64,000 bases of DNA from Erythrobacter donghaensis (GTDB lineage: Bacteria > Pseudomonadota > Alphaproteobacteria > Sphingomonadales > Sphingomonadaceae), in assembly GCF_002155425.1 (NCBI RefSeq), contig NZ_MUYG01000010.1:595925-659924 (forward strand), given 5' to 3'. The notes under the pieces are model-generated. The model worked only from the letters and a program-made list of their open reading frames with translations. It made no database searches and was not told the origin of the DNA. Every line of letters starts with the position of its first letter. Position 1 is the first letter of the stretch. A program made the translations under genes and the position numbers. This document shows positions 1 through 8,467 of the stretch, one piece after another.

Positions 1-1
1 C

Positions 2-820
2 ACGGGCGTGATGCGCCTCTACCAGATCGCCAAGCAGGGCAAGCTTCCCTTCCCGGCGATCAACGTGAACGATTCGGTCACCAAGTCGAAGTTCGACAAC
101 CTCTACGGCTGCAAGGAATCGCTGGTCGACGCGATCCGCCGCGCCACCGACGTGATGCTGGCCGGCAAGGTCGCCTGCGTTGCCGGTTACGGCGATGTCG
201 GCAAGGGCTCGGCCGCTTCGCTGCGTGACGGCGGCGCGCGCGTGATGGTCACCGAAATCGACCCGATCTGCGCGCTTCAGGCGGCGATGGACGGCTTCGA
301 GGTCGTCACCATGGAAGACGCGGTCAAGCGCGCCGACATCTTCGTCACCGCCACGGGCAACGAGGACGTCATCACCGCCGATCACATGATGAGCATGAAG
401 CCGATGGCGATCGTCTGCAACATTGGCCACTTCGACAGCGAGATCCAGATTTCGGCTCTGTCGAACTACGACTGGAAGGAAATCAAGGAAGGCACCGACC
501 TCGTCACCTTCCCCGATGGCAAGTCGATCATCATTCTCGCTAAGGGCCGTCTGGTGAACCTCGGCTGCGCCACCGGCCACCCGAGCTTCGTGATGAGCGC
601 GAGCTTCACTAACCAGACGCTGGCGCAGATCGAGCTGTTCACCAAGGCGGACGAATACCAGAACGACGTCTACGTCCTGCCCAAGCATCTCGACGAAAAG
701 GTCGCTGCGCTGCACCTCGAAAAGCTGGGCGTGAAGCTGACCCAGCTGTCGAACAAGCAGGCAAGCTACATCGGCGTGCCGCAGGCCGGCCCGTTCAAGC
801 CCGACCACTACCGCTACTAA
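2..820 (+). CDS. ahcY: adenosylhomocysteinase, 5' end outside window
   Basis: C-terminal 272 codons of S-adenosylhomocysteine hydrolase, a cytoplasmic NAD-dependent enzyme that splits SAH to adenosine and homocysteine in the activated methyl cycle. Seen: the NAD-binding glycine motif GYGDVGKG, followed by [10 protein letters not shown] and VCNIGHFD, and the canonical family C-terminus PFKPDHYRY. The reading frame is open from base 2, so the start and the N-terminal substrate-binding part (about 200 residues by family size) lie upstream of the window. The stop is TAA, followed by a strong GC hairpin. Confidence 0.97.
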   Translation, partial: TGVMRLYQIAKQGKLPFPAINVNDSVTKSKFDNLYGCKESLVDAIRRATDVMLAGKVACVAGYGDVGKGSAASLRDGGARVMVTEIDPICALQAAMDGFEVVTMEDAVKRADIFVTATGNEDVITADHMMSMKPMAIVCNIGHFDSEIQISALSNYDWKEIKEGTDLVTFPDGKSIIILAKGRLVNLGCATGHPSFVMSASFTNQTLAQIELFTKADEYQNDVYVLPKHLDEKVAALHLEKLGVKLTQLSNKQASYIGVPQAGPFKPDHYRY

Positions 821-830
821 GCCACACAAA

Positions 831-874
831 CCGCCCGCTCCGCCCCGTTTTTTCACGGGGTTGGGGGCGGGCGG
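831..874 (+). terminator. GC hairpin after ahcY
   Basis: Near-perfect inverted repeat: CCGCCCGCTCCGCCCCGT pairs with ACGGGGTTGGGGGCGGGCGG around a T-rich loop. It sits 10 bases after the ahcY stop and about 50 bases before the divL start. There is no downstream T-run on the plus strand, so the terminator call is inferred from stem strength and position. Confidence 0.55.
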
Positions 875-921
875 TGCTTCCCCCGTTGCACTCCCGTGCG
901 TGCGCGCATAGCGGAGGAGCG

Positions 922-3282
922 ATGGACCTCTCGCCCCTTTCGCTGGTGCTGATTGCGCTCGTGCTCGCTGCCTGGGCGGTGGGGGCGGGCGCTGTCGTGC
1001 TGCGCGCGAACCGCAGCGTGAAGCGCGCCAAGGCGATGCGCACCAGTCTGAAGCGGATGCAGACCCTGCTCGATCTCGCACCGGCGCTGCCGCTGCTGGT
1101 CAGGGTCGACGGGCGGATCGAGGCGCCTGACCGGCTGGCGCGGATGCTGGGGCTGCCAACAACGCCCAAATATCTCTCCGAACTCGCCGCCCCCCCCGGC
1201 ACGCCGCGCGCGGGCGGACTGGCGCAGGCGCAGGTCGATCAGCTCTGGAGCAAGATCCAGACCACCCAGAAAAGCGCCGCGCCCTTTCGCATGGCGATCA
1301 ATCTGCCGAACTCGCAGCGCTCCCTTGCGCTCTACGGCACGCTTGCCGATCCGCAGGTCTCGCCCGGCGGCGCAGCGCTGGTGTGGGTGTTCGACTTTAC
1401 CGAGAGCCACGCCGAAATGGCCCGCCTGCGCGCTGCCGCCGCGCGCGCCACGGGCGATTTTGCCGCGCTGGTGGGGCTGATCGAGGCTGCGCCCATGCCG
1501 ATGTGGTTCCGGGGCAGCGATCTCACCCTGCAACTCGTCAATCAGGCCTATGTCGATGCTGTGGGCGCAATGACCGCCGCCGAAGTGGTGCAGAGCCAGA
1601 TCGAGCTGCTCGAGCCCGAGGACGGCAGCTCCCCCGGCGAGATCGCGGGGGCGACCCTTCAGAGCCAAGACAAGTCCGAACGCATTGTCACCGCCACCAT
1701 CTACGGCGCGCGGCGCACCTTGCGGGTGTCCGATCTGCCGCTGGGGCAGGAAGGTGTGGCAGGCTACGCCATCGACATCGAGGAGCAGCAGCAGGTCGCG
1801 CGCGATTTCCGCGCTTTCCGCGATGCCCAGCGCGCGCTGCTCGATCAGCTCTCGGTGGGGGTGGCGCTGTTCGATGCCGAGGAACGCCTGACCTTCGCCA
1901 ACCGGCCCTTCCGCCGCCTGTTCAGCCTGATGGATGACGCGGTTGAAGCCCACACCCCGTTCGACCGTTTCCTCGCCGAAGCGCGCGAACGCGGGCGCAC
2001 GCCTGAAGTGCGCGATTTCCCCGAATGGCGGCGCGAGCGCACCGGATGGTTTGCCTTGCGCGAAAGCTTTGAGGAGGCTTGGCCGCTCCCCGGCGGCACC
2101 CACTTGCGAGTCGTCGCCCAGCCGATGCCCGACGGGGGCCTCGTGCTGATCACCGAGGACCGCACCGAAAGCCTTGCGCTCTCCGCCGTGCGCGACACCC
2201 TGCTGCGCACCCGCACTGCCACGCTCGACAGCCTGTTCGAGGCGCTGGCGATTTTCGCGCCCGATGGCTCGGTGCAGCTCTGGAACCGCAGCTTTGCAGG
2301 CACCTGGGGCCTCACACCCGAATTGCTCGATCAGCATCCAAGTGCCGATGAACTGCTGAGCGCGATCGGGCGCAATCTCGTGCGCCCCGAAGAGGCAAGC
2401 CTGATCGGCGCGGCGGTGCGCGCGGCGACGCTCGACCGGCGCGAGAAGGAGGGCAAGGTAGACCTCGCCGACGGGCGCACCCTGCGGTTCGCCGGGATTC
2501 CGCTGCCCGATGGCAATGGGCTGCTCACCGTGCTCGACATCACCGCCTCGCAAAAGGCCGAGCAGGCCCTGCGCGAACGGGCCGAGGCGCTGGAGGAGGC
2601 CGACGCGGTCAAGGCGCGCTTCCTTGCCAACATGAGCTACGAATTCCGCACGCCGCTGACGACAATCGGCGGCTATGCCGAGCTGCTGAAAAGCGGTGCG
2701 GCGGCCAATCCCGAAGCTGCGGGCGAATATGTCGATGCCATCCTCAGCGCGGTCGAGCGGCTGACCGAGCAGGTCGAAAACGTGCTCGACCTGTCGCAAT
2801 CCGAGGCCGGGCTGCTGCCGATCCGCAAGGAGCGCATCGACCTGCTCGATCTGCTGACTACGCTTGTGCGAGAGCGCGAGGAGGCGATCATCACTGCCGG
2901 GCTCAGCCTCGACCTCAAGGGCCGCCGGGGCCGGGTGATCGAAGCCGATCCGCGCCAGCTGGGCCGGGCGCTCGGCAATCTGATCGACAATGCCGTGACC
3001 GGCACGCCCGATGGCGGGCGGATCGTGATCGAGTTGCGCAAGGCGCCCGAAGAAAGCGCGGCAACGATGGAGATCAGTATCGCCGACGATGGTCGGGGCA
3101 TGACCTCGCAGGAGTTAGCGCGCGCGCTGGGCGGGTTGAAGCCCGACAAGGACGCGCCGCCCGAAAAGCGCACCGGCCTCGGCATTCCGCTCGCACGCCA
3201 GCTGATCGAGGCGCACGACGGCACGCTCGATATCGCCAGCCGCAAGGGCGCAGGCACCACCGCGCTCATTCGCCTGCCGTAA
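922..3282 (+). CDS. divL: DivL-like PAS sensor kinase with Tyr at the H-box
   Basis: 786-residue membrane-anchored sensor kinase homologue. One N-terminal hydrophobic segment (about residues 5-27) precedes several PAS-like regions (about 170-560), a DHp helix pair and a C-terminal HATPase domain with N-box LIDNAV, ADDGRGM and GLGIPLARQLIEAH. The H-box reads NMSYEFRTPL, so the usual phosphoacceptor His is Tyr573. Known: in Caulobacter this substitution marks DivL, which acts with DivK/CckA in polarity and CtrA control. Inferred: orthologous role here. The ATG at 922 is chosen because GGAGGAG lies just upstream; a GTG at 874 would add 16 residues overlapping the terminator hairpin. The stop overlaps the tsaE start (TAATG). 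Confidence 0.85.
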   Translation: MDLSPLSLVLIALVLAAWAVGAGAVVLRANRSVKRAKAMRTSLKRMQTLLDLAPALPLLVRVDGRIEAPDRLARMLGLPTTPKYLSELAAPPGTPRAGGLAQAQVDQLWSKIQTTQKSAAPFRMAINLPNSQRSLALYGTLADPQVSPGGAALVWVFDFTESHAEMARLRAAAARATGDFAALVGLIEAAPMPMWFRGSDLTLQLVNQAYVDAVGAMTAAEVVQSQIELLEPEDGSSPGEIAGATLQSQDKSERIVTATIYGARRTLRVSDLPLGQEGVAGYAIDIEEQQQVARDFRAFRDAQRALLDQLSVGVALFDAEERLTFANRPFRRLFSLMDDAVEAHTPFDRFLAEARERGRTPEVRDFPEWRRERTGWFALRESFEEAWPLPGGTHLRVVAQPMPDGGLVLITEDRTESLALSAVRDTLLRTRTATLDSLFEALAIFAPDGSVQLWNRSFAGTWGLTPELLDQHPSADELLSAIGRNLVRPEEASLIGAAVRAATLDRREKEGKVDLADGRTLRFAGIPLPDGNGLLTVLDITASQKAEQALRERAEALEEADAVKARFLANMSYEFRTPLTTIGGYAELLKSGAAANPEAAGEYVDAILSAVERLTEQVENVLDLSQSEAGLLPIRKERIDLLDLLTTLVREREEAIITAGLSLDLKGRRGRVIEADPRQLGRALGNLIDNAVTGTPDGGRIVIELRKAPEESAATMEISIADDGRGMTSQELARALGGLKPDKDAPPEKRTGLGIPLARQLIEAHDGTLDIASRKGAGTTALIRLP

Positions 3283-3743
3283 TGGAAGCGCGCGAGACTA
3301 TGCCCGACTTGGCGGCGATGGCGGCCTATGGCGCGCGGATCGCCGCGCGGCTCAGGGCCGGCGACGTGGTCGCGCTCGAAGGCGGGCTGGGGGCGGGCAA
3401 GACCACGCTGGCACGCGCGATTCTCGCCGCGCTGGGCCATGCGGGTGAGGTGCCGTCGCCAACCTTCACGATCATCGAAAGCTACGATTCGCCCTCGCTA
3501 CGCCTGCCCGTGGTCCACGCCGATTTCTACCGGCTCAATGACCCTGCCGAACTCGCCGAGATCGGGCTCGACGATTATCGCGAGGGTGCGGTGCTGCTGG
3601 CCGAGTGGCCCGATCATGCGGGCGGGTTCGGGCATGAGCCGGGGTGCATAGCGATCACGCTCGAACCGCTGGGGGAAAGCGGGGAAGGCGGGCGGATGGC
3701 CATTGCCCGCGGCGGGGCGGATTGGGTAGGGCGGATGCCATGA
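3282..3743 (+). CDS. tsaE: tRNA t6A biosynthesis ATPase TsaE
   Basis: 153-residue P-loop ATPase needed with TsaB/TsaC/TsaD to make N6-threonylcarbamoyladenosine on ANN-decoding tRNAs. Seen: Walker A GGLGAGKTT near residue 40, PSPTFTI, HADFYRL and LAEWPD, all in the usual TsaE order; length is normal. The ATG overlaps the divL stop by one base and the gene ends in an ATGA overlap with the next gene, so it is translationally coupled on both sides. An in-frame ATG six codons downstream is an alternative start. Confidence 0.95.
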   Translation: MEARETMPDLAAMAAYGARIAARLRAGDVVALEGGLGAGKTTLARAILAALGHAGEVPSPTFTIIESYDSPSLRLPVVHADFYRLNDPAELAEIGLDDYREGAVLLAEWPDHAGGFGHEPGCIAITLEPLGESGEGGRMAIARGGADWVGRMP

Positions 3744-4729
3744 GCGCGCTTCCCGAAGGTCTTGCCGAATTCACCGTCGCCGCCGGATGGGGCGATGCCA
3801 GCGTCCACCCGCTGCCCGGCGATGCCTCGTTCCGGCGCTATTTCCGGCTGCGGCGGGAGAGCGGCGAGGCCGCGATGCTGATGCACGCGCCGCCCCCGCA
3901 CGAAGACCCCGCGCCCTTCCTCCAAGTTGCCCACTGGCTGAACGATCACGCGATGCGCGCCCCTGCGATTCTGGCCGAGGATGCGGCGCAGGGCTGGGTG
4001 CTGATCGAGGATTTCGGCGATGACCGGATGCGCGACTGGCTCGACCTGCACGCGACCGATGAACGCCCTGCCTATGAAGCAGCGGTCGAGACCTTGGCCA
4101 CGCTCCACCGCCTGCCGCCGGGGCCTTTCGCTCCCTATGACATGGCGGTCTACCAGCGTGAAGCGGCGCTGCTGACCGAGTGGTATTGTCCGGCGCAGGG
4201 CCTCACCGTCGATGCCGAGGGCTATGCCGCCGCGTGGGAGGCAGTGCTCGCCCCGATGATCCCGCGCCAGTCCCCCGGAGTGACGGTGCTGCGCGATTAC
4301 CATGCCGAGAACATCATGCTGCTCGGGCGAAGCCCGCGCGCGCCGCAGGGGCTGATCGACTTTCAAGACGCGCTGGTCGGGCACGCCGCCTATGACCTCG
4401 TCTCGCTGTTGCAGGACGCTCGGCGCGATGTGCCCGAGGCGCTGGAGGCGGCGATGCTCGATCACTACGGCGAGGCCGTAGGCGGGATCGACGCGGATTT
4501 CCGCGCCGACTACGCCCGGCTCGGCGCGCAGCGCAACGCCAAGATCGTGGGCATCTTCACCCGGCTGAACGCGCGCGACGGCAAGCCGCGCTATCTCGCC
4601 ATGATCCCGCGCGTCTGGGCGGCGCTGGAGCGCGATCTGGCGCACCCCGCGCTTGCCCCCGTCGCGGCATGGTTCGACGCCAATATCCCCGCCGCGGTGC
4701 GCGCCGCCAACGGAGCCTTTGCCGAGTGA
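3740..4729 (+). CDS. amgK: N-acetylmuramate/N-acetylglucosamine kinase AmgK
   Basis: 329-residue aminoglycoside-phosphotransferase-fold sugar kinase. Seen: catalytic loop RDYHAENIM and metal-binding LIDFQDALVGH followed by YDLVSLLQDAR, as in the AmgK/COG3178 group. Known: AmgK phosphorylates MurNAc and GlcNAc at the anomeric position and MurU then activates MurNAc-1-P, giving the anabolic peptidoglycan recycling route. The assignment is strengthened by the downstream overlapping nucleotidyltransferase. It starts in an ATGA overlap with tsaE. Confidence 0.85.
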   Translation: MSALPEGLAEFTVAAGWGDASVHPLPGDASFRRYFRLRRESGEAAMLMHAPPPHEDPAPFLQVAHWLNDHAMRAPAILAEDAAQGWVLIEDFGDDRMRDWLDLHATDERPAYEAAVETLATLHRLPPGPFAPYDMAVYQREAALLTEWYCPAQGLTVDAEGYAAAWEAVLAPMIPRQSPGVTVLRDYHAENIMLLGRSPRAPQGLIDFQDALVGHAAYDLVSLLQDARRDVPEALEAAMLDHYGEAVGGIDADFRADYARLGAQRNAKIVGIFTRLNARDGKPRYLAMIPRVWAALERDLAHPALAPVAAWFDANIPAAVRAANGAFAE

Positions 4730-5442
4730 GCGTGCTCGCCTCCGACACCGCGATGATCCTTGCCGCGGGGCTGGGCAAGCGGATGCGGCCGCTCACCGCC
4801 AGTCAGCCCAAGCCGATGGTGCGGGTGGCGGGCAAGCCACTGATCGACCACGCACTGGATCGCCTCGCCGAGGCGGGCGTGGCGCGCGCGGTGGTCAATG
4901 TCCACTACCTCGCCGATGCGCTCGAGGCGCATGTGCTGGCGCGCAAGGTGCCGCAGGTCAGCGTCTCGGACGAACGCGCGCAGCTGCTTGAGACCGGCGG
5001 CGGGATGATGAAGGCGCTGCCGCAGCTGCCCGATCCCTTCTTCGCGCTCAACGCCGACAATATCTGGCTCGACGGGCCCAAGAGCGCGTTTTACGATCTG
5101 TCGCGCCGCTGGAAACCCGACGAGATGGACGCGCTGCTGCTGGTCGTCCCCCACGCGCGGGCGATGAATTTCAACGGGCCGGGGGACTTCCACATGGACC
5201 CGCTGGGCCGCCTTTCGCGCCGCCGCGCCGGGCGGATCGCGCCCTTCATCTACACCGGCATCCAGCTCGTGAGCCACCGCCTGCTGCGCGATGCGCCGGA
5301 GGGGCCGTTCGGCACCATGCTGCTGTGGGAGCGAGCCATCGCCGAGGGAAGGCTCTACGGCATCAGCTTCACCGGCCTGTGGTTTGAAGTCGGCACCCCG
5401 CAGATGATCCGCCCGACCGAGGAAGCGCTGACGGGTGGCTGA
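4726..5442 (+). CDS. murU: N-acetylmuramate-1-phosphate uridylyltransferase MurU
   Basis: About 238-residue nucleotidyltransferase. Seen: the signature ILAAGLGKRMRPLT near the N-terminus, KPMVRVAGKPLI, and the metal-site ALNADNIW. Paired with amgK it should convert MurNAc-1-P plus UTP to UDP-MurNAc, bypassing de novo MurA/MurB. Start choice: GTG at 4726 overlaps the amgK stop (GTGA); GTG 4732 or ATG 4753 are possible alternatives and would remove only the leading residues. It overlaps addB by 8 bases. Confidence 0.85.
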   Translation: MSVLASDTAMILAAGLGKRMRPLTASQPKPMVRVAGKPLIDHALDRLAEAGVARAVVNVHYLADALEAHVLARKVPQVSVSDERAQLLETGGGMMKALPQLPDPFFALNADNIWLDGPKSAFYDLSRRWKPDEMDALLLVVPHARAMNFNGPGDFHMDPLGRLSRRRAGRIAPFIYTGIQLVSHRLLRDAPEGPFGTMLLWERAIAEGRLYGISFTGLWFEVGTPQMIRPTEEALTGG

Positions 5443-8400
5443 GCCGAGCACCCCCGGCCCGCTGGTCTATTCCATCGCCGCCCACCGCGGCTTTGCCGAT
5501 GCGCTGGTCGCCGGGCTGGTGCCGCGTTACCGTGAGGAGCGCTTCGGCCTTGCCCGCCTCACCCTGTTGGTGCCCTCGACCCGCGCCGCGCGCACTTTGT
5601 CCGAAGCCTTCATCCGCCATGCCGGGGAGACGGGCGAGGGCGGGTTGCTGATGCCGCGCATGATCGCGGTGGGCGATCTCGATCTCGACGAGAAGCTCGG
5701 CGCGGCGCTCGATCCGCTGGGCGCAGGCGACATCCCGCCCGCCTGCGATCCGATGACGCGCTGGCTGACGCTCGACCGCCTGATCGCCGAGGCGCGCGCG
5801 GAGGAGGGGATGACGCCGCTGCCGGGCCGCGCACGGCTCAATCTGGCGCGCGAGATGGCGCAGACGATGGATCGGCTGCTGGTCGAGGAGAAGGATGTTG
5901 CCGATCTGTGGAAGAGCGAGGCCGTGCTCGATCAACTCGGCAACCTCGCCAGCCATTGGGAGCGGTCGATCCGGCTTTTCTCGCTAGTCTATGCACGCTG
6001 GCAGTTCGAGCTTTCCGGCAGGGGGCAGGTCGATGCCGCCACGCGCCGCAATCTGCTGTTCGACCGCGCGGCGAAGCGCTGGCGCGACACGCCGCCGCCG
6101 CATCCGGTGGTCGCGGTCGGAGTCACCAGCGCCGCGCCTGCGCTGGCGCGGCTGCTGCGGGTCATCGCGGGGCTGCCGCAGGGCGCGGTGGTGCTGCCCG
6201 ATCTCGACCTCGCGATGGACGATGCCGCCTGGGCCGAGTTGGGGCTGGCGGGCGCCTCCGACACGCCCGGCGGTCCGGTGTTCGGCGCGGGCGATGCGCT
6301 CACCCATCCGCAATATCACCTGAAGCTGCTGTTGCACCGCATGGGCGTGAACCGCGCCGAGGTGCAGCCCTGGCACCGGCGCGGGGCGGCAGCAGCGGAG
6401 CCTGCACGGGCGCGGGCGATCTCCTCACTGTTCCTGCCCCCTGAGGCGAGCCGCGCGTGGATCGATCTCGGGCCCGAACGGCGCAGGCTTGCGGGCGTGC
6501 GGCTGATGGAGAGCGCGACCATCGAGGAGGAGGCGCAGGCCATCGCCCTGCTGGTGCGCGAGGCGCTGGAACAGCCGGAGAAGCGCATCGCCGTCATCTC
6601 CGCCGACCGCGGCCTTGCCCGCCGGGTGGCGCAGCATCTCGAGCGCTGGAACATCGTCGCCGACGATTCCGCCGGTCGCCCGCTGGCGCTGACCCCGGCG
6701 GGGCGATTGTTCGGTCTGCTCGCCGAAATTGCCGCCGATGGCCCCGCGCCCGCGAGCCTCATCGCCGCCTTTGCCCATCCGCTGGTGCGCGGCTGGGACG
6801 GAGGCGCACGCGCCGACTGGCTGCGGGGCCTGCGCGCCTTCGACCGGGCATTGCGCGGCCCCGACCCTGCGCCCGGCATGGCGAGCCTGCGCGCCGCTGC
6901 CGCCAAGGCCGAAGTCGCGCCGTGGTGGAACGAAGCCGAAACGCTGATTGCCCCGCTCGCCGATTGGCCCGCGCAGATCCCGCTCGCCGAAGCGCTCTCG
7001 CGCCTTGCCGACGCTGCCGAGGCCTTTGCCCGCAGCGCGATCTGGGAGCGTGACGATGGCCGCGCGCTCGGCATCATGGTGCAGGAGCTGCGCGATCAGG
7101 CGAGCGCTGCGGGAACGCTCGTGGAGACTGCCGACCTGGGCGGCGTGCTGCGCGACTGCATGGAGGCGATCGCGGTGCGCCCCGGCTATGGCGGGCACCC
7201 GCGCGTGGCGATCTACGGCTTGCTCGAAGCGCGCATGGCGCGGGCCGATCTGGTGATCTGCGGCGGCCTCAACGAAGGCAGCTGGCCGCAGCCGCCGGGG
7301 GCCGATGCGCTGCTCGCCCCCGCAATCCTGCGCGCGCTGGGAGTGCCGGGGGCGGAGTTCCGGATCGGGCTGGCGGCGCATGACCTTGCAGGCGCTCTCG
7401 GCGCGCCCGAGGTGGTGCTCTCTCGCGCGCGCCGCGATGCCGAAGGGCCGACCTTGCCCTCGCGCTTCCTGCTCCGGGTCGAGGCGTTGCTGGGTGACGA
7501 TCTCGACAAGGAACACCGCGAGCGCGCGATCCCCGCGCTGCTCCCGCTGCTCGACCGTGTGCGCCCGCCTGCGCCCGAATATCCGCGCCCCGCGCCCGAT
7601 CCCGCGCCGGACAAGCGCGACGTGCCGATCCGGGTGACCGCGCTCGACCGGCTGCTGGGCGATCCCTACCAGTTCTATGCACAGGCGATTCTCGACCTGA
7701 AGCGGCTCGATCCGCTCAGCGCCGATCCTTTCAGCGATCCGGCGCTGCGCGGCACGTTGGTGCACGATATTCTCGATTCGTGGAGTAAGGCTCGGGCGGC
7801 TCAACCGGGCCTCGCGCTCGCGCCCTTTGCGGCGGAGCACTTCGCCGCCGCGCGCGTCCACCCGCTGTTCCGCGCGCTGTGGCAGCCGCGCCTTATCGCC
7901 GCGCTCGAACGGTTCGAGCAATGGATCGCCGAGGACGCCGACAAGGGTGAGGTGGTGCTGGCAAGCGAGGTTGCGGGCGAAATGCGGGTCGATGGCGTGC
8001 GTGTGCTGGGCCGCGCCGACCGGATCGACCGTCTGGCTGACGGCTCTTTGCGGATCATCGACTACAAGACCGGGCGCGTGCCGTCCAAGGCCGAGGTCAA
8101 GGCTGGCTATGCTTTGCAGCTCGGGTTGCTCGGCCTGATTGCGCATGACGGCGGCTTCGCCAAGGAAAGCGTGCCCGCCGCCCCTGCCACCGCCTTTGAG
8201 TACTGGTCCTTCGGCAAGGAGGACGAGGGCTTCGGCAAGCGCATGAGCCCCATGAAATTGAGCGAGCGTCAGAGCGGCCTCACCCCCGATGAGTTCCTGC
8301 CGCATCACTCCGCCAAGCTGCACGAGGCGATTGCACGCTTCATCAAGGGGCGCGAGCCGTTCACCGCGCGGGCCAACCCCGATTACAAGGGCTACACCGA

Positions 8401-8467
8401 TTACGATCAGCTGATGCGGCTCGAGGAGTGGATCGTGCGCCTTCACGACGCGGAGCAGGGCGCATGA
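5435..8467 (+). CDS. addB: double-strand break repair protein AddB
   Basis: 1010-residue AddB subunit of the alphaproteobacterial AddAB helicase-nuclease that processes double-strand ends for RecA. Seen: degenerate UvrD-like N-terminal region; C-terminal RecB-type nuclease with GRADRIDRLADG followed by IIDYKTGR (catalytic D, then D-x-K). It starts with GTG inside the end of murU and ends in an ATGA overlap with addA, so the two subunits are probably translated together. Length matches the family. Confidence 0.95.
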   Translation: MAEPSTPGPLVYSIAAHRGFADALVAGLVPRYREERFGLARLTLLVPSTRAARTLSEAFIRHAGETGEGGLLMPRMIAVGDLDLDEKLGAALDPLGAGDIPPACDPMTRWLTLDRLIAEARAEEGMTPLPGRARLNLAREMAQTMDRLLVEEKDVADLWKSEAVLDQLGNLASHWERSIRLFSLVYARWQFELSGRGQVDAATRRNLLFDRAAKRWRDTPPPHPVVAVGVTSAAPALARLLRVIAGLPQGAVVLPDLDLAMDDAAWAELGLAGASDTPGGPVFGAGDALTHPQYHLKLLLHRMGVNRAEVQPWHRRGAAAAEPARARAISSLFLPPEASRAWIDLGPERRRLAGVRLMESATIEEEAQAIALLVREALEQPEKRIAVISADRGLARRVAQHLERWNIVADDSAGRPLALTPAGRLFGLLAEIAADGPAPASLIAAFAHPLVRGWDGGARADWLRGLRAFDRALRGPDPAPGMASLRAAAAKAEVAPWWNEAETLIAPLADWPAQIPLAEALSRLADAAEAFARSAIWERDDGRALGIMVQELRDQASAAGTLVETADLGGVLRDCMEAIAVRPGYGGHPRVAIYGLLEARMARADLVICGGLNEGSWPQPPGADALLAPAILRALGVPGAEFRIGLAAHDLAGALGAPEVVLSRARRDAEGPTLPSRFLLRVEALLGDDLDKEHRERAIPALLPLLDRVRPPAPEYPRPAPDPAPDKRDVPIRVTALDRLLGDPYQFYAQAILDLKRLDPLSADPFSDPALRGTLVHDILDSWSKARAAQPGLALAPFAAEHFAAARVHPLFRALWQPRLIAALERFEQWIAEDADKGEVVLASEVAGEMRVDGVRVLGRADRIDRLADGSLRIIDYKTGRVPSKAEVKAGYALQLGLLGLIAHDGGFAKESVPAAPATAFEYWSFGKEDEGFGKRMSPMKLSERQSGLTPDEFLPHHSAKLHEAIARFIKGREPFTARANPDYKGYTDYDQLMRLEEWIVRLHDAEQGA

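Noticed and set aside
853..2799. A 648-codon open frame antisense to divL, and similarly long ones antisense to addB, addA, tkt and gap/pgk
   Set aside because: High-GC third positions keep antisense frames open. The translations are Arg/Gly/Pro-rich with no family motifs, while the sense frames carry complete conserved domains.
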